Assembly: GCF_946151075.1 (NCBI RefSeq)
Contig: NZ_CAMGZB010000001.1
Coordinates: 598,001 to 662,000, forward strand
Source: Neobacillus sp. Marseille-Q6967
GTDB taxonomy: Bacteria > Bacillota > Bacilli > Bacillales > Cytobacillaceae
Length of the DNA stretch: 64,000 bases
Reading direction: 5' to 3'
Notes under the pieces: model-generated
Seen by the model: only the letters and a program-made list of their open reading frames with translations
Databases searched by the model: none
What the model was told of the DNA's origin: nothing
Translations under genes and position numbers: made by a program
In this document: piece after piece, positions 1-8,882 of the stretch
Numbering within the stretch: the first letter of the stretch is position 1
Layout of the letters: each line of letters opens with the position of its first letter

Positions 1-385
1 TCCATATTTTTTCGGGGATAAGGGCCAATGCATACCCAAATGCAGCCATTTCTACCGCACGTTGGTCATAATCAGTAATGTCTCCCCAATATTCTTCATG
101 TGAAGGATTAGTACCGTTCTTTATTCCCTCTAGTGTAATATCCCAAAGCTGTGATTCCTCACTTCCCGCTAATAAGGGCACCAGCCCCCAAAGTACTCTA
201 GAGAAACCCTCCATTCCTGCAATAGGGAGGGCGTAACTGGTGCCGGTGGAGCCAATTTGTAGAAGGGCTTTTCCTTTGCTATAGTACGGTTTCAATGGAT
301 TTAGTATTTGGTTTACTGCCTCAATAAGATCATTTCGTGATTTAAGAGGATTTTTTTGTATTGGTAAATCGAGCTTTAACATCAT
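1..385 (-). CDS. DUF2264 domain protein (N-terminal part, cut by window edge)
   Basis: The reading frame starts at ATG 385 (or 382) after AAAGGAGG and stays open to base 1, so about 128 residues are visible. The stretch GSTGTSYALPIAGMEGFSR and the later EYWGDITDYDQRAVEMAA resemble the N-terminus of DUF2264 proteins, which are alpha-barrel proteins often encoded in polysaccharide utilization loci beside GH88 and heparinase genes. It is the last visible gene of the operon that also encodes the GH88, the lyase and two permeases, 17 bases after the GH88 stop. A role in oligosaccharide processing is inferred from context; the biochemical activity is unknown to me. Confidence 0.75.
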   Translation of the reverse strand, partial: MMLKLDLPIQKNPLKSRNDLIEAVNQILNPLKPYYSKGKALLQIGSTGTSYALPIAGMEGFSRVLWGLVPLLAGSEESQLWDITLEGIKNGTNPSHEEYWGDITDYDQRAVEMAAFGYALALIPEKIW

Positions 386-402
386 TCTTACCTCCTTTTA
401 GG

Positions 403-1536
403 CTACCAAAATAATTCCTTGTAACCTCTTAATCTGGCAAGCCCCTCAACAAAATAATAATCACCATAAATTAAAGGGTTGTCCGTATATTTCCCCTCTG
501 GAAAATGGCTTGTGCCGTGAAGGATCAATCCTTCCTCCGCGCCTTCCCAATCACCATAATTTCTATATAATGATTCTAGGATTTTCTCCCCTGCTCGTTG
601 ATATACAGCCGTTTCCGAAGCCGGCACCTTATCGGCCAATAATAAAAGTCCACAAGCCGCGATCGCACCAGCAGAAGAATCCTTTGGAGTATCAACGCCC
701 TCTGGAAGACGGAAGTCCCAATCTGGTACATAATCTTCCGGCAAATGGGAGATAAAGAAATGGGCAACCCTTTTAGCTGTCTCCAAGTATTGTTCTTCTC
801 CGGTATGAAGATAGCTTAATGTCAAACCATAAATAGCCCACGCTGCTCCTCTTGACCAGGCAGAGTCAGGAGCATACCCTTGGCCGCCTAATGCCTCAAC
901 TTTTTCGCCGCTGTCAGGATCGAAGCGGACAATATGATGAACTCCTCCGTCGCTGCGGATAAAATGCTCAAGCACCGTATCCGTATGCTTCTTAGCAACA
1001 CTCTTAAATCTTGGGTCACCAGTTTGTTTAGATGCCCAGTACAGTAGTGGAAGATTCATCAAACAATCAATAATCGCAACGCCGCTGTTGTCTTCTCCCT
1101 CTGTCCAAGGATTCCAGGCCCGAATAAAGTTTCCATTCACGTTAAAGCGCCCCATTAAGAGATTAGCAGCAAGCAACGCACGCCGTTTGGAATCTTCTTC
1201 GCCCAATAACTTGTGACGAGCAACACTGGTCAAAGTCCACATAAATCCCATATCATGATCGAGACGGTAGTAGTCATGTTGAACAGCATCAAGCTTTGCT
1301 TCGCATTCTTCTGCTATTTGTTTTAATTCATCATTCGGTTGATCTCGATACAAGAGCCAAAGCAATCCTGGCCAGAATCCTGCTGTCCACCAGAATGGTT
1401 CTGCTAGAACATACTGTCCCTTATCACTGGCATGAGGGAAATTGGCTCCTATCCTTTTGCTGGTTCTGCTGATTTTTTCATTTACTTTCTGCCATGCTTC
1501 ATTTACCCATACCGGTTGTTCTATCATTTTCTTCAC
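403..1536 (-). CDS. GH88 unsaturated glucuronyl hydrolase
   Basis: A 377-residue protein with no signal peptide, so cytoplasmic; the length is typical of bacterial unsaturated glucuronyl hydrolases. These enzymes hydrate and cleave the unsaturated uronic acid left at the non-reducing end of oligosaccharides by polysaccharide lyases. Family hallmarks seen: the aromatic-rich FWWTAGFWPGLLWL near residues 48-62, LDHDMGFMW with Asp95 and IIDCLMNLP with Asp157, at the places of the two catalytic aspartates of the family. The gene lies 6 bases after the heparinase-like lyase, an arrangement in which the lyase makes the unsaturated ends and this enzyme removes them. GH105 is the alternative, but the motifs fit GH88 better. 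The exact substrate is not readable from sequence. Confidence 0.88.
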   Translation of the reverse strand: MKKMIEQPVWVNEAWQKVNEKISRTSKRIGANFPHASDKGQYVLAEPFWWTAGFWPGLLWLLYRDQPNDELKQIAEECEAKLDAVQHDYYRLDHDMGFMWTLTSVARHKLLGEEDSKRRALLAANLLMGRFNVNGNFIRAWNPWTEGEDNSGVAIIDCLMNLPLLYWASKQTGDPRFKSVAKKHTDTVLEHFIRSDGGVHHIVRFDPDSGEKVEALGGQGYAPDSAWSRGAAWAIYGLTLSYLHTGEEQYLETAKRVAHFFISHLPEDYVPDWDFRLPEGVDTPKDSSAGAIAACGLLLLADKVPASETAVYQRAGEKILESLYRNYGDWEGAEEGLILHGTSHFPEGKYTDNPLIYGDYYFVEGLARLRGYKELFW

Positions 1537-1542
1537 CCTTAA

Positions 1543-3369
1543 CTATTCAAATTGAAAAATCAGTTGGACATTACAGTCTTTCACGGGGTGTAGTACTGTA
1601 AAGTCAAGCGCAAAATTTTCTTCCATTGCACCAAAATGATTGATAAAATTCAGCCTCTTCACTTCTAAGAAAAGCTGCCTGCGATCGTAAAGTATTCTTA
1701 ATCTCTGTTCACCTTCTAAGATCAGTTCATCTTCTTCTTCAGTTAATGATATAGAAGGAACTATGAATCTCTCAACGATGGATACAGGCTGCTCAGTAAA
1801 TGTATAGGTATCCTCTATAATCAGCTTAGGCTGGTCCTTCTTGACCCACGAAAATCTCCGTGTTAATGCTTGAAGGGTATCTACTTCATATGCTCTGGCT
1901 ATGTCTAACTCAAATATGTCAATGTTTTCAGCCTGAACCACATTCACTACGCTGGCTACATGAGATGAACCTTCTTCCTGGTATTGATGATTAATAATCG
2001 GTACAGAATGCCCTTGTGATCCATTACATAAAAATGTGTAGCGTTTGTTACTAAAATAATCTTTACTGTATAAGCCACTTCCTAAATCTTTTAAAAATAC
2101 TTCATTGTTTCCTTGAAGGATAAAATGACCGACATCGTTATGGTTATGCGGCTCATCATTATGCCCGCCTTTTGCTGCAAAAGAAAAACTGCCGGATTTT
2201 GTTTGATGCCTTGAAATGAACCAGGCAGATTCCTTTGAGTAAATAGTGCCACTCCCCCAATTCTTCTCAGGGACCGTTTCATCGAACCACACTAGATTTC
2301 GGATTGCAGGAGCCCATCTGCTGCAATGATCTTCCGTATATTTCGCGCGCAGTTCCCTTCCCGGAACCTCGAAATCATGATAGATTTTACTTAAATAATG
2401 GCTCATCCCTAAAAAAACTGAAGCTGTTGGCTGGGAATCCGAAAAGTTAACAACCTGATTCCCGCTTAAAAAACACCTTTGTTGGAAAAGAGCAATTTGA
2501 TGAGCCTTCTGGGAATCAAAAAAATCCACTTTCCCTGTTGTCCGTTTTTTTAATAAATCAGCAAAATAGACATAATAGCCAAATCCATATTGCCAATATC
2601 CATAGCCTTCTAGGCAAATACCATCATCATGAAATCCTTTCAAATAAGATTCCATTGCAGGTATTACCCTCTCTAGTATCATGGCAAGATCTTCTGTATT
2701 GTTTATTAAATGCAGGGCTGCTGCACCAATCGAGCCTGCACAAACAGCAGCCCAGTTATGTGTCTGTGTTTCCCATTGGTATTTCGTCTCCTTAAACGGG
2801 TGAAAAATCCGTTTGTACACTTCACCATAAATACGCTTACAAATAAGCGGATCTATATATTCCTCTGTGAGTTTTATAATTTCAGCTAAGGAAAATGCCG
2901 TTTCAGCCGCAAATAAGTCAATGGTATAATTTTGTGTAAATCGTTCCTTCAGTGAGTAATCTATCTTGGTTATTATTTCTGGACCGTTCTGTAAATGAGC
3001 AGGCAAACACCAGGAATATTCATTACAAACAGACCATATTGTATTTTCTAATGCCTTTAGATATTTACTATTTTCAGGTTCGAGTAAAACCATAATTGCA
3101 AAAGTTGTAAGGCGTCTTCTTTTTTCAAAATATACCTTTTCAAATTCAAGTCTGGAGCCATTTTCAGTAAAAATTCTAAACAGTGAATAGGTAAGCTCTT
3201 GATCCTCTAGCTGTAACAGTCTTTTTCCTTCTTCTCTAATTTCATCAAGAAGTGGTTGTAAAGCAGGATTCTGCTCTGTGTTTTTCCGCCAATTATTTTT
3301 TGTTTCGATGCTTTCAAATAATAGCGGGGCACCGAAATCTAGCAAACTAACTAAATCCGCTGTTATCAA
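1543..3369 (-). CDS. Heparinase II/III family polysaccharide lyase
   Basis: A 608-residue protein. The N-terminal two thirds is helical (alpha/alpha toroid of the family); from about residue 390 comes the heparinase II/III beta-sandwich signature, with FAAKGGHNDEPHNHNDVGHF followed by FLKDLGSGLYS. The His/Asn-rich loop carries the likely catalytic and metal-binding residues. Family members cleave glycosaminoglycans, alginate-like or other uronate polymers by beta-elimination. No clear signal peptide is visible, so it probably acts on imported oligosaccharides. It sits 12 bases after a sugar permease gene and just ahead of GH88, supporting a lyase-then-hydrolase pathway. Family assignment is firm; substrate is unknown. 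Confidence 0.85.
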   Translation of the reverse strand: MITADLVSLLDFGAPLLFESIETKNNWRKNTEQNPALQPLLDEIREEGKRLLQLEDQELTYSLFRIFTENGSRLEFEKVYFEKRRRLTTFAIMVLLEPENSKYLKALENTIWSVCNEYSWCLPAHLQNGPEIITKIDYSLKERFTQNYTIDLFAAETAFSLAEIIKLTEEYIDPLICKRIYGEVYKRIFHPFKETKYQWETQTHNWAAVCAGSIGAAALHLINNTEDLAMILERVIPAMESYLKGFHDDGICLEGYGYWQYGFGYYVYFADLLKKRTTGKVDFFDSQKAHQIALFQQRCFLSGNQVVNFSDSQPTASVFLGMSHYLSKIYHDFEVPGRELRAKYTEDHCSRWAPAIRNLVWFDETVPEKNWGSGTIYSKESAWFISRHQTKSGSFSFAAKGGHNDEPHNHNDVGHFILQGNNEVFLKDLGSGLYSKDYFSNKRYTFLCNGSQGHSVPIINHQYQEEGSSHVASVVNVVQAENIDIFELDIARAYEVDTLQALTRRFSWVKKDQPKLIIEDTYTFTEQPVSIVERFIVPSISLTEEEDELILEGEQRLRILYDRRQLFLEVKRLNFINHFGAMEENFALDFTVLHPVKDCNVQLIFQFE

Positions 3370-3381
3370 GGTTTTGACCTC

Positions 3382-4215
3382 CTAGCCTTTAACTCCACCT
3401 AAAGCAATTCCTTCAATTACTTGTTTTTGTCCGATAATAAACACAATAACTAGTGGAAGGATCGCTGAAACAGCTGCAGCCATAATCAAGGAATAGAATT
3501 CACCATTGATTGTGGTAAATTTCTGCATCGCCAATTGAATCGTTAATAAACTGTCGGTCCGGAGGAATATGAGTGGATTTTGATAATCATTCCACGTCCA
3601 AATAAACCTGAGAATACCATAAGTCGCAATAGCTGGCTTAACGATTGGCAAGGCGATTGACCAAAAAATTCTCCAGTGGCCTGCACCGTCAATTTTCGCC
3701 GCTTCAATTAAATCGTTGTGAATGCTCATGAAAAACTGTCTTAGCATGAAGGTACCTAAAACACTAAAGCTTCCAAGTAATATAAGACCGAAATGACTAT
3801 CGAATAAGCCTATTTTTCGGAATAAAATGAACTGCGGAACTAGAATTGCCTGCGGTGGCACCATATATGTTGCCAGCACGATGATAAAAAGGAATCTTCC
3901 AATCGGGAATTTTACTTTAGAAAAACCGTATGCGGCAAGTGCAGAAACAACAACCGAAACTAGTGTAGTTAGAACAGTTACTTTAATGGTGTTCCAATAA
4001 TAGATATAAAACGGATAATCACCAAACCATACTTCCTTATAGTTGTTAAAACCATTCCATCTTTCTGGTATCCATTGGATTGGAAATTTAAAGACATCTG
4101 CTTCGATTTTAAAAGACGTTGAAAGCATCCACGCAAATGGCAATAAAAACAAGACACTGCATGCCAGCATGATAACTGTAAGAATACTTTTTCGAATAAC
4201 TAAAGAATTTGCCAT
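3382..4215 (-). CDS. Sugar ABC transporter permease, MalG type
   Basis: A 277-residue inner-membrane protein with about six transmembrane segments, the first at residues 12-32. The cytoplasmic EAA loop that docks the ATPase is visible as EAAKIDGAGHWRIFWSIALP. It belongs to the CUT1 carbohydrate uptake family and should pair with the adjacent MalF-type permease and the binding protein encoded at 8883-10235. The gene is 12 bases downstream of its partner permease and 12 bases upstream of the lyase, so it is clearly in one operon. No ATPase gene is present in the cluster; a shared MsmX-type ATPase is the usual solution in Bacillus and is inferred here. Confidence 0.92.
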   Translation of the reverse strand: MANSLVIRKSILTVIMLACSVLFLLPFAWMLSTSFKIEADVFKFPIQWIPERWNGFNNYKEVWFGDYPFYIYYWNTIKVTVLTTLVSVVVSALAAYGFSKVKFPIGRFLFIIVLATYMVPPQAILVPQFILFRKIGLFDSHFGLILLGSFSVLGTFMLRQFFMSIHNDLIEAAKIDGAGHWRIFWSIALPIVKPAIATYGILRFIWTWNDYQNPLIFLRTDSLLTIQLAMQKFTTINGEFYSLIMAAAVSAILPLVIVFIIGQKQVIEGIALGGVKG

Positions 4216-4227
4216 TTCTAACCCTCC

Positions 4228-5181
4228 TTAATAATTCACCCATTTTTTCTGTCCGAGCCATTGGATAATCGTGATTCCGAAAACAATAACGAAGAGAACA
4301 ACCGCCATGGCTGAAGCAGAACCAATTTTCAGGTTGACGAAAGCGGTTTCATAAAGGTTCCATACAATCATGGAAGTAGAGTGCATCGGTCCACCCTTTG
4401 TTAATACAGCCACTAGATCAAATACCTTAAATGTTGATATGATACCTGTAATAAATAGGAAGAAACTCGTCGGAGATATCATCGGTACAGTAATGTGCTT
4501 GAACTTCACCCAGGCATTTGCTCCGTCAATATCCGCTGCTTCATATAAATCCTTTGGAATGTTTTGCAAACCTGCTAAGAAGATAATCATATTAAAGCCA
4601 ATGGATACCCAAATCTGAATCATCATAATCGAAATGAGTGCGAAATTTGGATCTGCAATCCATTTAGGAGGATTGTCGATCCCTAAAGACATAAGCACTT
4701 GATTTATCGGGCCCGCTGATGGATGAAAGAGAACCTGCCAGACCACAGCAATGGCAACAACACTAGAGATATACGGCATGAAAAAGGCTACTTTAAATAA
4801 TCCTTTCAGGAAAACATTTCGGTCTATGGTTATAGCCAATACAAGTGAGATCATCATGCAGATTGGTACAGTAAGAATGAATATAGCATTATTCAGGAGC
4901 GACTTTAAAAAAACTTTATCTTCAAATAGTCTTGTGAAGTTATCGAAGCCAACCCATTTCAACTGTGAAAGGGGGGTGATAAAACTCCACTCTGCAAAAC
5001 TTAGTGCGAATGTCGCAAAAATAGGAAGTAATACAAGAATGGAAACACCAATAAGCATAGGAGAAACAAACAACAAACCTGCTAAATTTTCAGTTTTCTC
5101 CTTTTTAAACTTTTGCTTTTTGGCAGTCTCTACAACCTTTGCAGATGTGGTGAGTTCTGTTTTAACATTCATTTTTTTCAC
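4228..5181 (-). CDS. Sugar ABC transporter permease, MalF type
   Basis: A 317-residue protein with a charged Lys-rich N-terminal tail (about 35 residues), then six predicted membrane segments. The EAA loop reads EAADIDGANAWVKFKHITVP. It is a CUT1-family permease and the first gene of the unit that continues through the second permease, lyase, GH88 and DUF2264 protein. Upstream lies the terminator of the YesN-type gene and about 110 bases that must hold this operon's promoter; I could not place the promoter with confidence. The YesN-type regulator encoded next door is the obvious activator candidate. Confidence 0.92.
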   Translation of the reverse strand: MKKMNVKTELTTSAKVVETAKKQKFKKEKTENLAGLLFVSPMLIGVSILVLLPIFATFALSFAEWSFITPLSQLKWVGFDNFTRLFEDKVFLKSLLNNAIFILTVPICMMISLVLAITIDRNVFLKGLFKVAFFMPYISSVVAIAVVWQVLFHPSAGPINQVLMSLGIDNPPKWIADPNFALISIMMIQIWVSIGFNMIIFLAGLQNIPKDLYEAADIDGANAWVKFKHITVPMISPTSFFLFITGIISTFKVFDLVAVLTKGGPMHSTSMIVWNLYETAFVNLKIGSASAMAVVLFVIVFGITIIQWLGQKKWVNY

Positions 5182-5292
5182 CTCGATTATTTTATAGTTT
5201 TATTGTAAAAGAATTTTCGATTAACTCATTAACGGTATTTTGATGTATATATACACAATTTTGACTTCTTCTCCTGAAGATAAGGAAATAGC

Positions 5293-5323
5293 AAAAAAGC
5301 CCAGTACTATAAAGTCCTGGACT
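5293..5323 (-). terminator. Terminator after the YesN-type gene
   Basis: Read on the minus strand, AGTCCAG and CTGGGCT pair across a 12-base loop, followed by six U residues. It separates the sensor/regulator unit from the permease-lyase operon. Confidence 0.8.
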
Positions 5324-5353
5324 TAAAAAATATGATATATAACATTTATCTTT

Positions 5354-6979
5354 CTATCGTACCTCTTTAGGCCTTACGCCTCTATATTCAATCGGTGTGA
5401 CCCCTACATAGTTTTTAAATATCTTGATAAAGTAGCTTTGATTATCATATCCCAGTCTTTCACATATTTTCCCCACGGAGTCAGCTGTTTGTTCGAGCAA
5501 TTCTTTCGCTCTAGTAAGTTTCATTTTTGTTACATATTCCACAAACGTTTCACCCACCTCTTTCTTAAATAAGCGGCTAAAATAACTTGGGTTTAAGTAC
5601 AGGTGGCTAGAGACTTCATCAAGGCTGATTTTCTTTTCTATATTCATTGCTACATATTGAAATGCTTCTAGAATTTCCTTACGTCTCGTTTGATCGTACA
5701 CGTCTTTAACAATAGAAAGGGTAGAATTAAAATAATGAATCAGCCAGGTTTTAAGTTCTTCTAATAATTGAATATCAAAAATTTCATTGTGAATGTGTTC
5801 CACTGTATGATTGGACCGAAAAAACTGTAATGCGTGCAGCTTTACCCTTAAATCCAACAACAATTTAAGCACCCAATCCTTTACCATTTCGGGTGGAAAC
5901 TGTTTTTCTTCAAGGAACGAAATCCATTTATTAACATAATAATGTATTCTGTCCTCGTCTCTAAGCATGATTAATTCTCTCATTTCTGCTGCTGCCTCGT
6001 CATACATGGAAAACAAATCCTCACTTGGTGCCGCCTGTGTATCCTTTCTTTCATCAATGGTACCTGGTTTCATATAAAAACTTTGATGTGTGCAATTTTT
6101 CAGAAGGGATAATTCCTGCTTAAACTCCAGTAAATTCGAACAGCCTTCACCTGTTATAAAAGACAGAGTTATGTTTAATGATTTTTTTAAAGCATGTTGA
6201 ATTCTTTTCATGCTTTCCCGTGCTTCAGTAAGCGCATTCTTTTTTAAAATTAATGATGCAGGAAAAAACACAAACATTTCTCTGGCTCCAAGTTGAAAAT
6301 GCACGGCACCTGGGCAGCATCCTTCAATCGCCTCTGTCACAACATTATGGATCGCAAAATTCAAGGTATCTTCCGATTTAAATTGCTCCTTTATCAAACG
6401 AAAATTATGAATGATCGCATGGGAGCCAATATATCCAGTATGGTCTAAATCAAGACCTAATGATTTTGCCTCTGACATCCATTCCCTCTCATTCATTACA
6501 GAGGGATCCATTGTTTTCTTTATAAATCTTTCTTTCACACTTTCTTTGTTACGTTTAAGCATTTGCTGGAGTTGAATTTGCTTAATGATTTTACTATTCT
6601 GTTCATCAAGAGTATCTTTAAATTTTTTAATCAGTAGGCATAAATCTTCCGGATCAAAGGTATCTTTGACCAAGTAATCCTGGACTTGAAGCTTTAATGC
6701 CTGATGGGCGTATTCAAAATCAGAATGGCAGGATAAAATCGCAACCTGTAAATTGGGGTTTCTGTCTTTTAACTGTTTCGTTAGTTGTATCCCATTCATT
6801 TTAGGCATACCGATATCAGTAATTAAAATATCCGGCATGTCTTCCATCGCTTTTTCAAAGGCACTGGCACCATTTTCGTGTGTACTTTGAAGTGATACAC
6901 CCAGCTGATCCCACTCAATCGTTTCAGATAACAACTCTAACACTGGATAATCGTCGTCAACTAGCATTACTTTGTACAT
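5354..6979 (-). CDS. Response regulator, YesN type (REC plus AraC DNA-binding domain)
   Basis: A 541-residue regulator. The receiver domain occupies residues 1-120 with acidic pocket DDD at 8-10 and phospho-acceptor Asp55 in ILITDIGMPKMNG. A central roughly 300-residue region has no recognizable catalytic motif. The C-terminal 100 residues form the double helix-turn-helix of AraC family proteins (SLDEVSSHLYLNPSYFSRLF and VGKICERLGYDNQSYFIKIF). It overlaps the sensor kinase gene by 23 bases, so the pair is translationally linked. By analogy with YesMN-type systems it should activate the nearby transporter and enzyme genes in response to an extracellular sugar. Confidence 0.92.
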   Translation of the reverse strand: MYKVMLVDDDYPVLELLSETIEWDQLGVSLQSTHENGASAFEKAMEDMPDILITDIGMPKMNGIQLTKQLKDRNPNLQVAILSCHSDFEYAHQALKLQVQDYLVKDTFDPEDLCLLIKKFKDTLDEQNSKIIKQIQLQQMLKRNKESVKERFIKKTMDPSVMNEREWMSEAKSLGLDLDHTGYIGSHAIIHNFRLIKEQFKSEDTLNFAIHNVVTEAIEGCCPGAVHFQLGAREMFVFFPASLILKKNALTEARESMKRIQHALKKSLNITLSFITGEGCSNLLEFKQELSLLKNCTHQSFYMKPGTIDERKDTQAAPSEDLFSMYDEAAAEMRELIMLRDEDRIHYYVNKWISFLEEKQFPPEMVKDWVLKLLLDLRVKLHALQFFRSNHTVEHIHNEIFDIQLLEELKTWLIHYFNSTLSIVKDVYDQTRRKEILEAFQYVAMNIEKKISLDEVSSHLYLNPSYFSRLFKKEVGETFVEYVTKMKLTRAKELLEQTADSVGKICERLGYDNQSYFIKIFKNYVGVTPIEYRGVRPKEVR

Positions 6980-8789
6980 CAGAAATATTGCCCCCTTCTT
7001 GAATCGTCAAGATGACTTTTGTCCCTTCACCAGGTAAACTTTCTATATCCATTTTGAATGACTTTCCAAATGTAATAAACATTCGTTCATACACATTGGA
7101 TAATCCCAAAGACGAGAAACCTTTATTTCTTTTGTTATGACTGTTTTCTGTACCATTTGTTTGGATTAGCTTCTTTCGTAAGGCATTTAATGATGCCATA
7201 TCCATCCCCTGCCCATTATCTTGAATTATAATGACCAGTTGTTCTTCCCTTAAATCAGTGGTAACCACTATTTTTCCTGCACTTTGGTTTAGGCCATGGA
7301 TGATAGAATTTTCGATAATAGGCTGCAGAATAAATCGCGGAATCATTAGTGAATACGCCTCTTCATGTACATCAATTTCTACTTCTACCTTCTCTTTTTG
7401 CCTCATATTCATAATATTTATATAATCTAACACGATTTGAACTTCTTCACGAAATGTAATGGTTTCCTTATTCTTGTCTATTGTCATCCTCAATAATTTC
7501 GATAAACTGCTAATCATATCAGCACTTTCTTTATCGCCTTTCACTAATACCTTCATTCGAATAGAATTTAAAACGTTAAAGAGGAAATGGGGATTGATCT
7601 GTGCCTGAAGCATATCCAGTTCTGCTTTCCGTTTTCTTTCTTGTGTATCTGTAATCTCCTGAATCATTTCATTAACACGGTCGAGCATATGATCAAAAGA
7701 ATCAGAAAGTCTGCCAACCTCATCCCTGCTTTTAATACGGGACCGTATGGCTAAATTCCCTCGTTTTACCGCTTCAGCGATATTGCCTAAATGAACAATA
7801 GGTTTTGTAATGGTTCGCAATGAATAGGCCATGAGAACGAGGAAAGCTGTGAATGAAACAATTTGAACCACAAAAACTTTATTGAAAATTGAATTAATTT
7901 TATTGACAGCTTGTTTATAAGGAACGAGTGAAACGAGCTTCCAGCCGGTGAAATCAATTTTATGTTCTGCAATTAAATAGTCTTTCTGGGATATTTGGAA
8001 AATGTTCGAAGAATTGTCTTCTTTGAGTTGATCACTGTATTGAAATACTTCACCGATTCTAGAGTCATCCCGGTGAGAAATGATTTGATTTGAGGAATTT
8101 AATATCATCATATCCTCATGACCATCCATGTTTTCAAATATTTGATTAATTTTATTTTCCATAATCGTTACTAGGACATACCCATAAACCTTTAAGTTCT
8201 CATCTCTTAATGTCCTCGCAACAGTAATTTGATAGGGATTGTTTTTTTTCTCCGATTTAAATCTAGTTGGCATACTCCCTATCCACACTGATTCATATCC
8301 TTTTAATTTATTCAATGATTCTACCCAATCTTCACGTAATAACTTACTTGGGTCATAATCCCAATAGGAATAGTTCGTATACGATTTTCCATTTTTTAAT
8401 AGAATGGTAACGTAAGATTTTTCTCCCACTAATGTAATATTTTCAATGGTTTTATTAATTTTACTCTCATCGATAAATTTTTGATAATCCTTTGTTGGCT
8501 CTTTATCACTACTAGCTTTTTCTTTCAAGATGGTATTCATTTCAGCATCTAGTTGAATAAAGTTTGTAATATAGAGCATATCTTCCAAGAGCTTCTCTAC
8601 ATATTCATTGGCTATGGTAAGTTCTCGATTTGCATTGGATAGCGCCTGTTCCTTCAATGTATCTTTTGTTAAATAGTTATAAATAAACAATGTAATCGTT
8701 GCAGGGATGACCAGACAAATGATAGAAATAAAAATGACTTTAAAACGAAAGGAACGAGGCGCCGTCAAACGCTTTTTCTTATTCCCCAT
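6957..8789 (-). CDS. Sensor histidine kinase, YesM type
   Basis: A 610-residue membrane kinase. A transmembrane segment at about residues 17-36 and another near 300-320 flank a roughly 260-residue extracellular dCache-like sensor region; a HAMP linker follows, then the His_kinase domain with AQINPHFLFNVLNSIRMK, where the His is the likely phosphorylation site, and an ATPase domain with IIENSIIHGL (N box) and DNGQGMD (G box). The start is fixed by GGAGGAGG. It is in one operon with the YesN-type regulator. A cre site inside a hairpin lies 32-45 bases upstream of its start, pointing to carbon catabolite control. Confidence 0.92.
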   Translation of the reverse strand: MGNKKKRLTAPRSFRFKVIFISIICLVIPATITLFIYNYLTKDTLKEQALSNANRELTIANEYVEKLLEDMLYITNFIQLDAEMNTILKEKASSDKEPTKDYQKFIDESKINKTIENITLVGEKSYVTILLKNGKSYTNYSYWDYDPSKLLREDWVESLNKLKGYESVWIGSMPTRFKSEKKNNPYQITVARTLRDENLKVYGYVLVTIMENKINQIFENMDGHEDMMILNSSNQIISHRDDSRIGEVFQYSDQLKEDNSSNIFQISQKDYLIAEHKIDFTGWKLVSLVPYKQAVNKINSIFNKVFVVQIVSFTAFLVLMAYSLRTITKPIVHLGNIAEAVKRGNLAIRSRIKSRDEVGRLSDSFDHMLDRVNEMIQEITDTQERKRKAELDMLQAQINPHFLFNVLNSIRMKVLVKGDKESADMISSLSKLLRMTIDKNKETITFREEVQIVLDYINIMNMRQKEKVEVEIDVHEEAYSLMIPRFILQPIIENSIIHGLNQSAGKIVVTTDLREEQLVIIIQDNGQGMDMASLNALRKKLIQTNGTENSHNKRNKGFSSLGLSNVYERMFITFGKSFKMDIESLPGEGTKVILTIQEGGNISDVQSNAS

Positions 8790-8815
8790 ATGCGGACCTC
8801 CTCCTAATAGAAGAT

Positions 8816-8839
8816 GGGGTTGTAAACGATTACAACCCC
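8816..8839. promoter_or_regulatory. Perfect 10-bp hairpin enclosing a cre site
   Basis: GGGGTTGTAA and TTACAACCCC form a perfect 10-bp stem with an ACGA loop between the binding-protein gene and yesM-like gene. Bases 8821-8834 read TGTAAACGATTACA, a full match to the CcpA cre consensus TGWAANCGNTNWCA. The U-tract on the minus strand is poor, so it may be a weak terminator as well as an operator. A LacI-family operator is the alternative reading. Confidence 0.7.
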
Positions 8840-8882
8840 TTTTCTTAAAATTATTCTATTAATCTGTGAAATTGTCTATATT

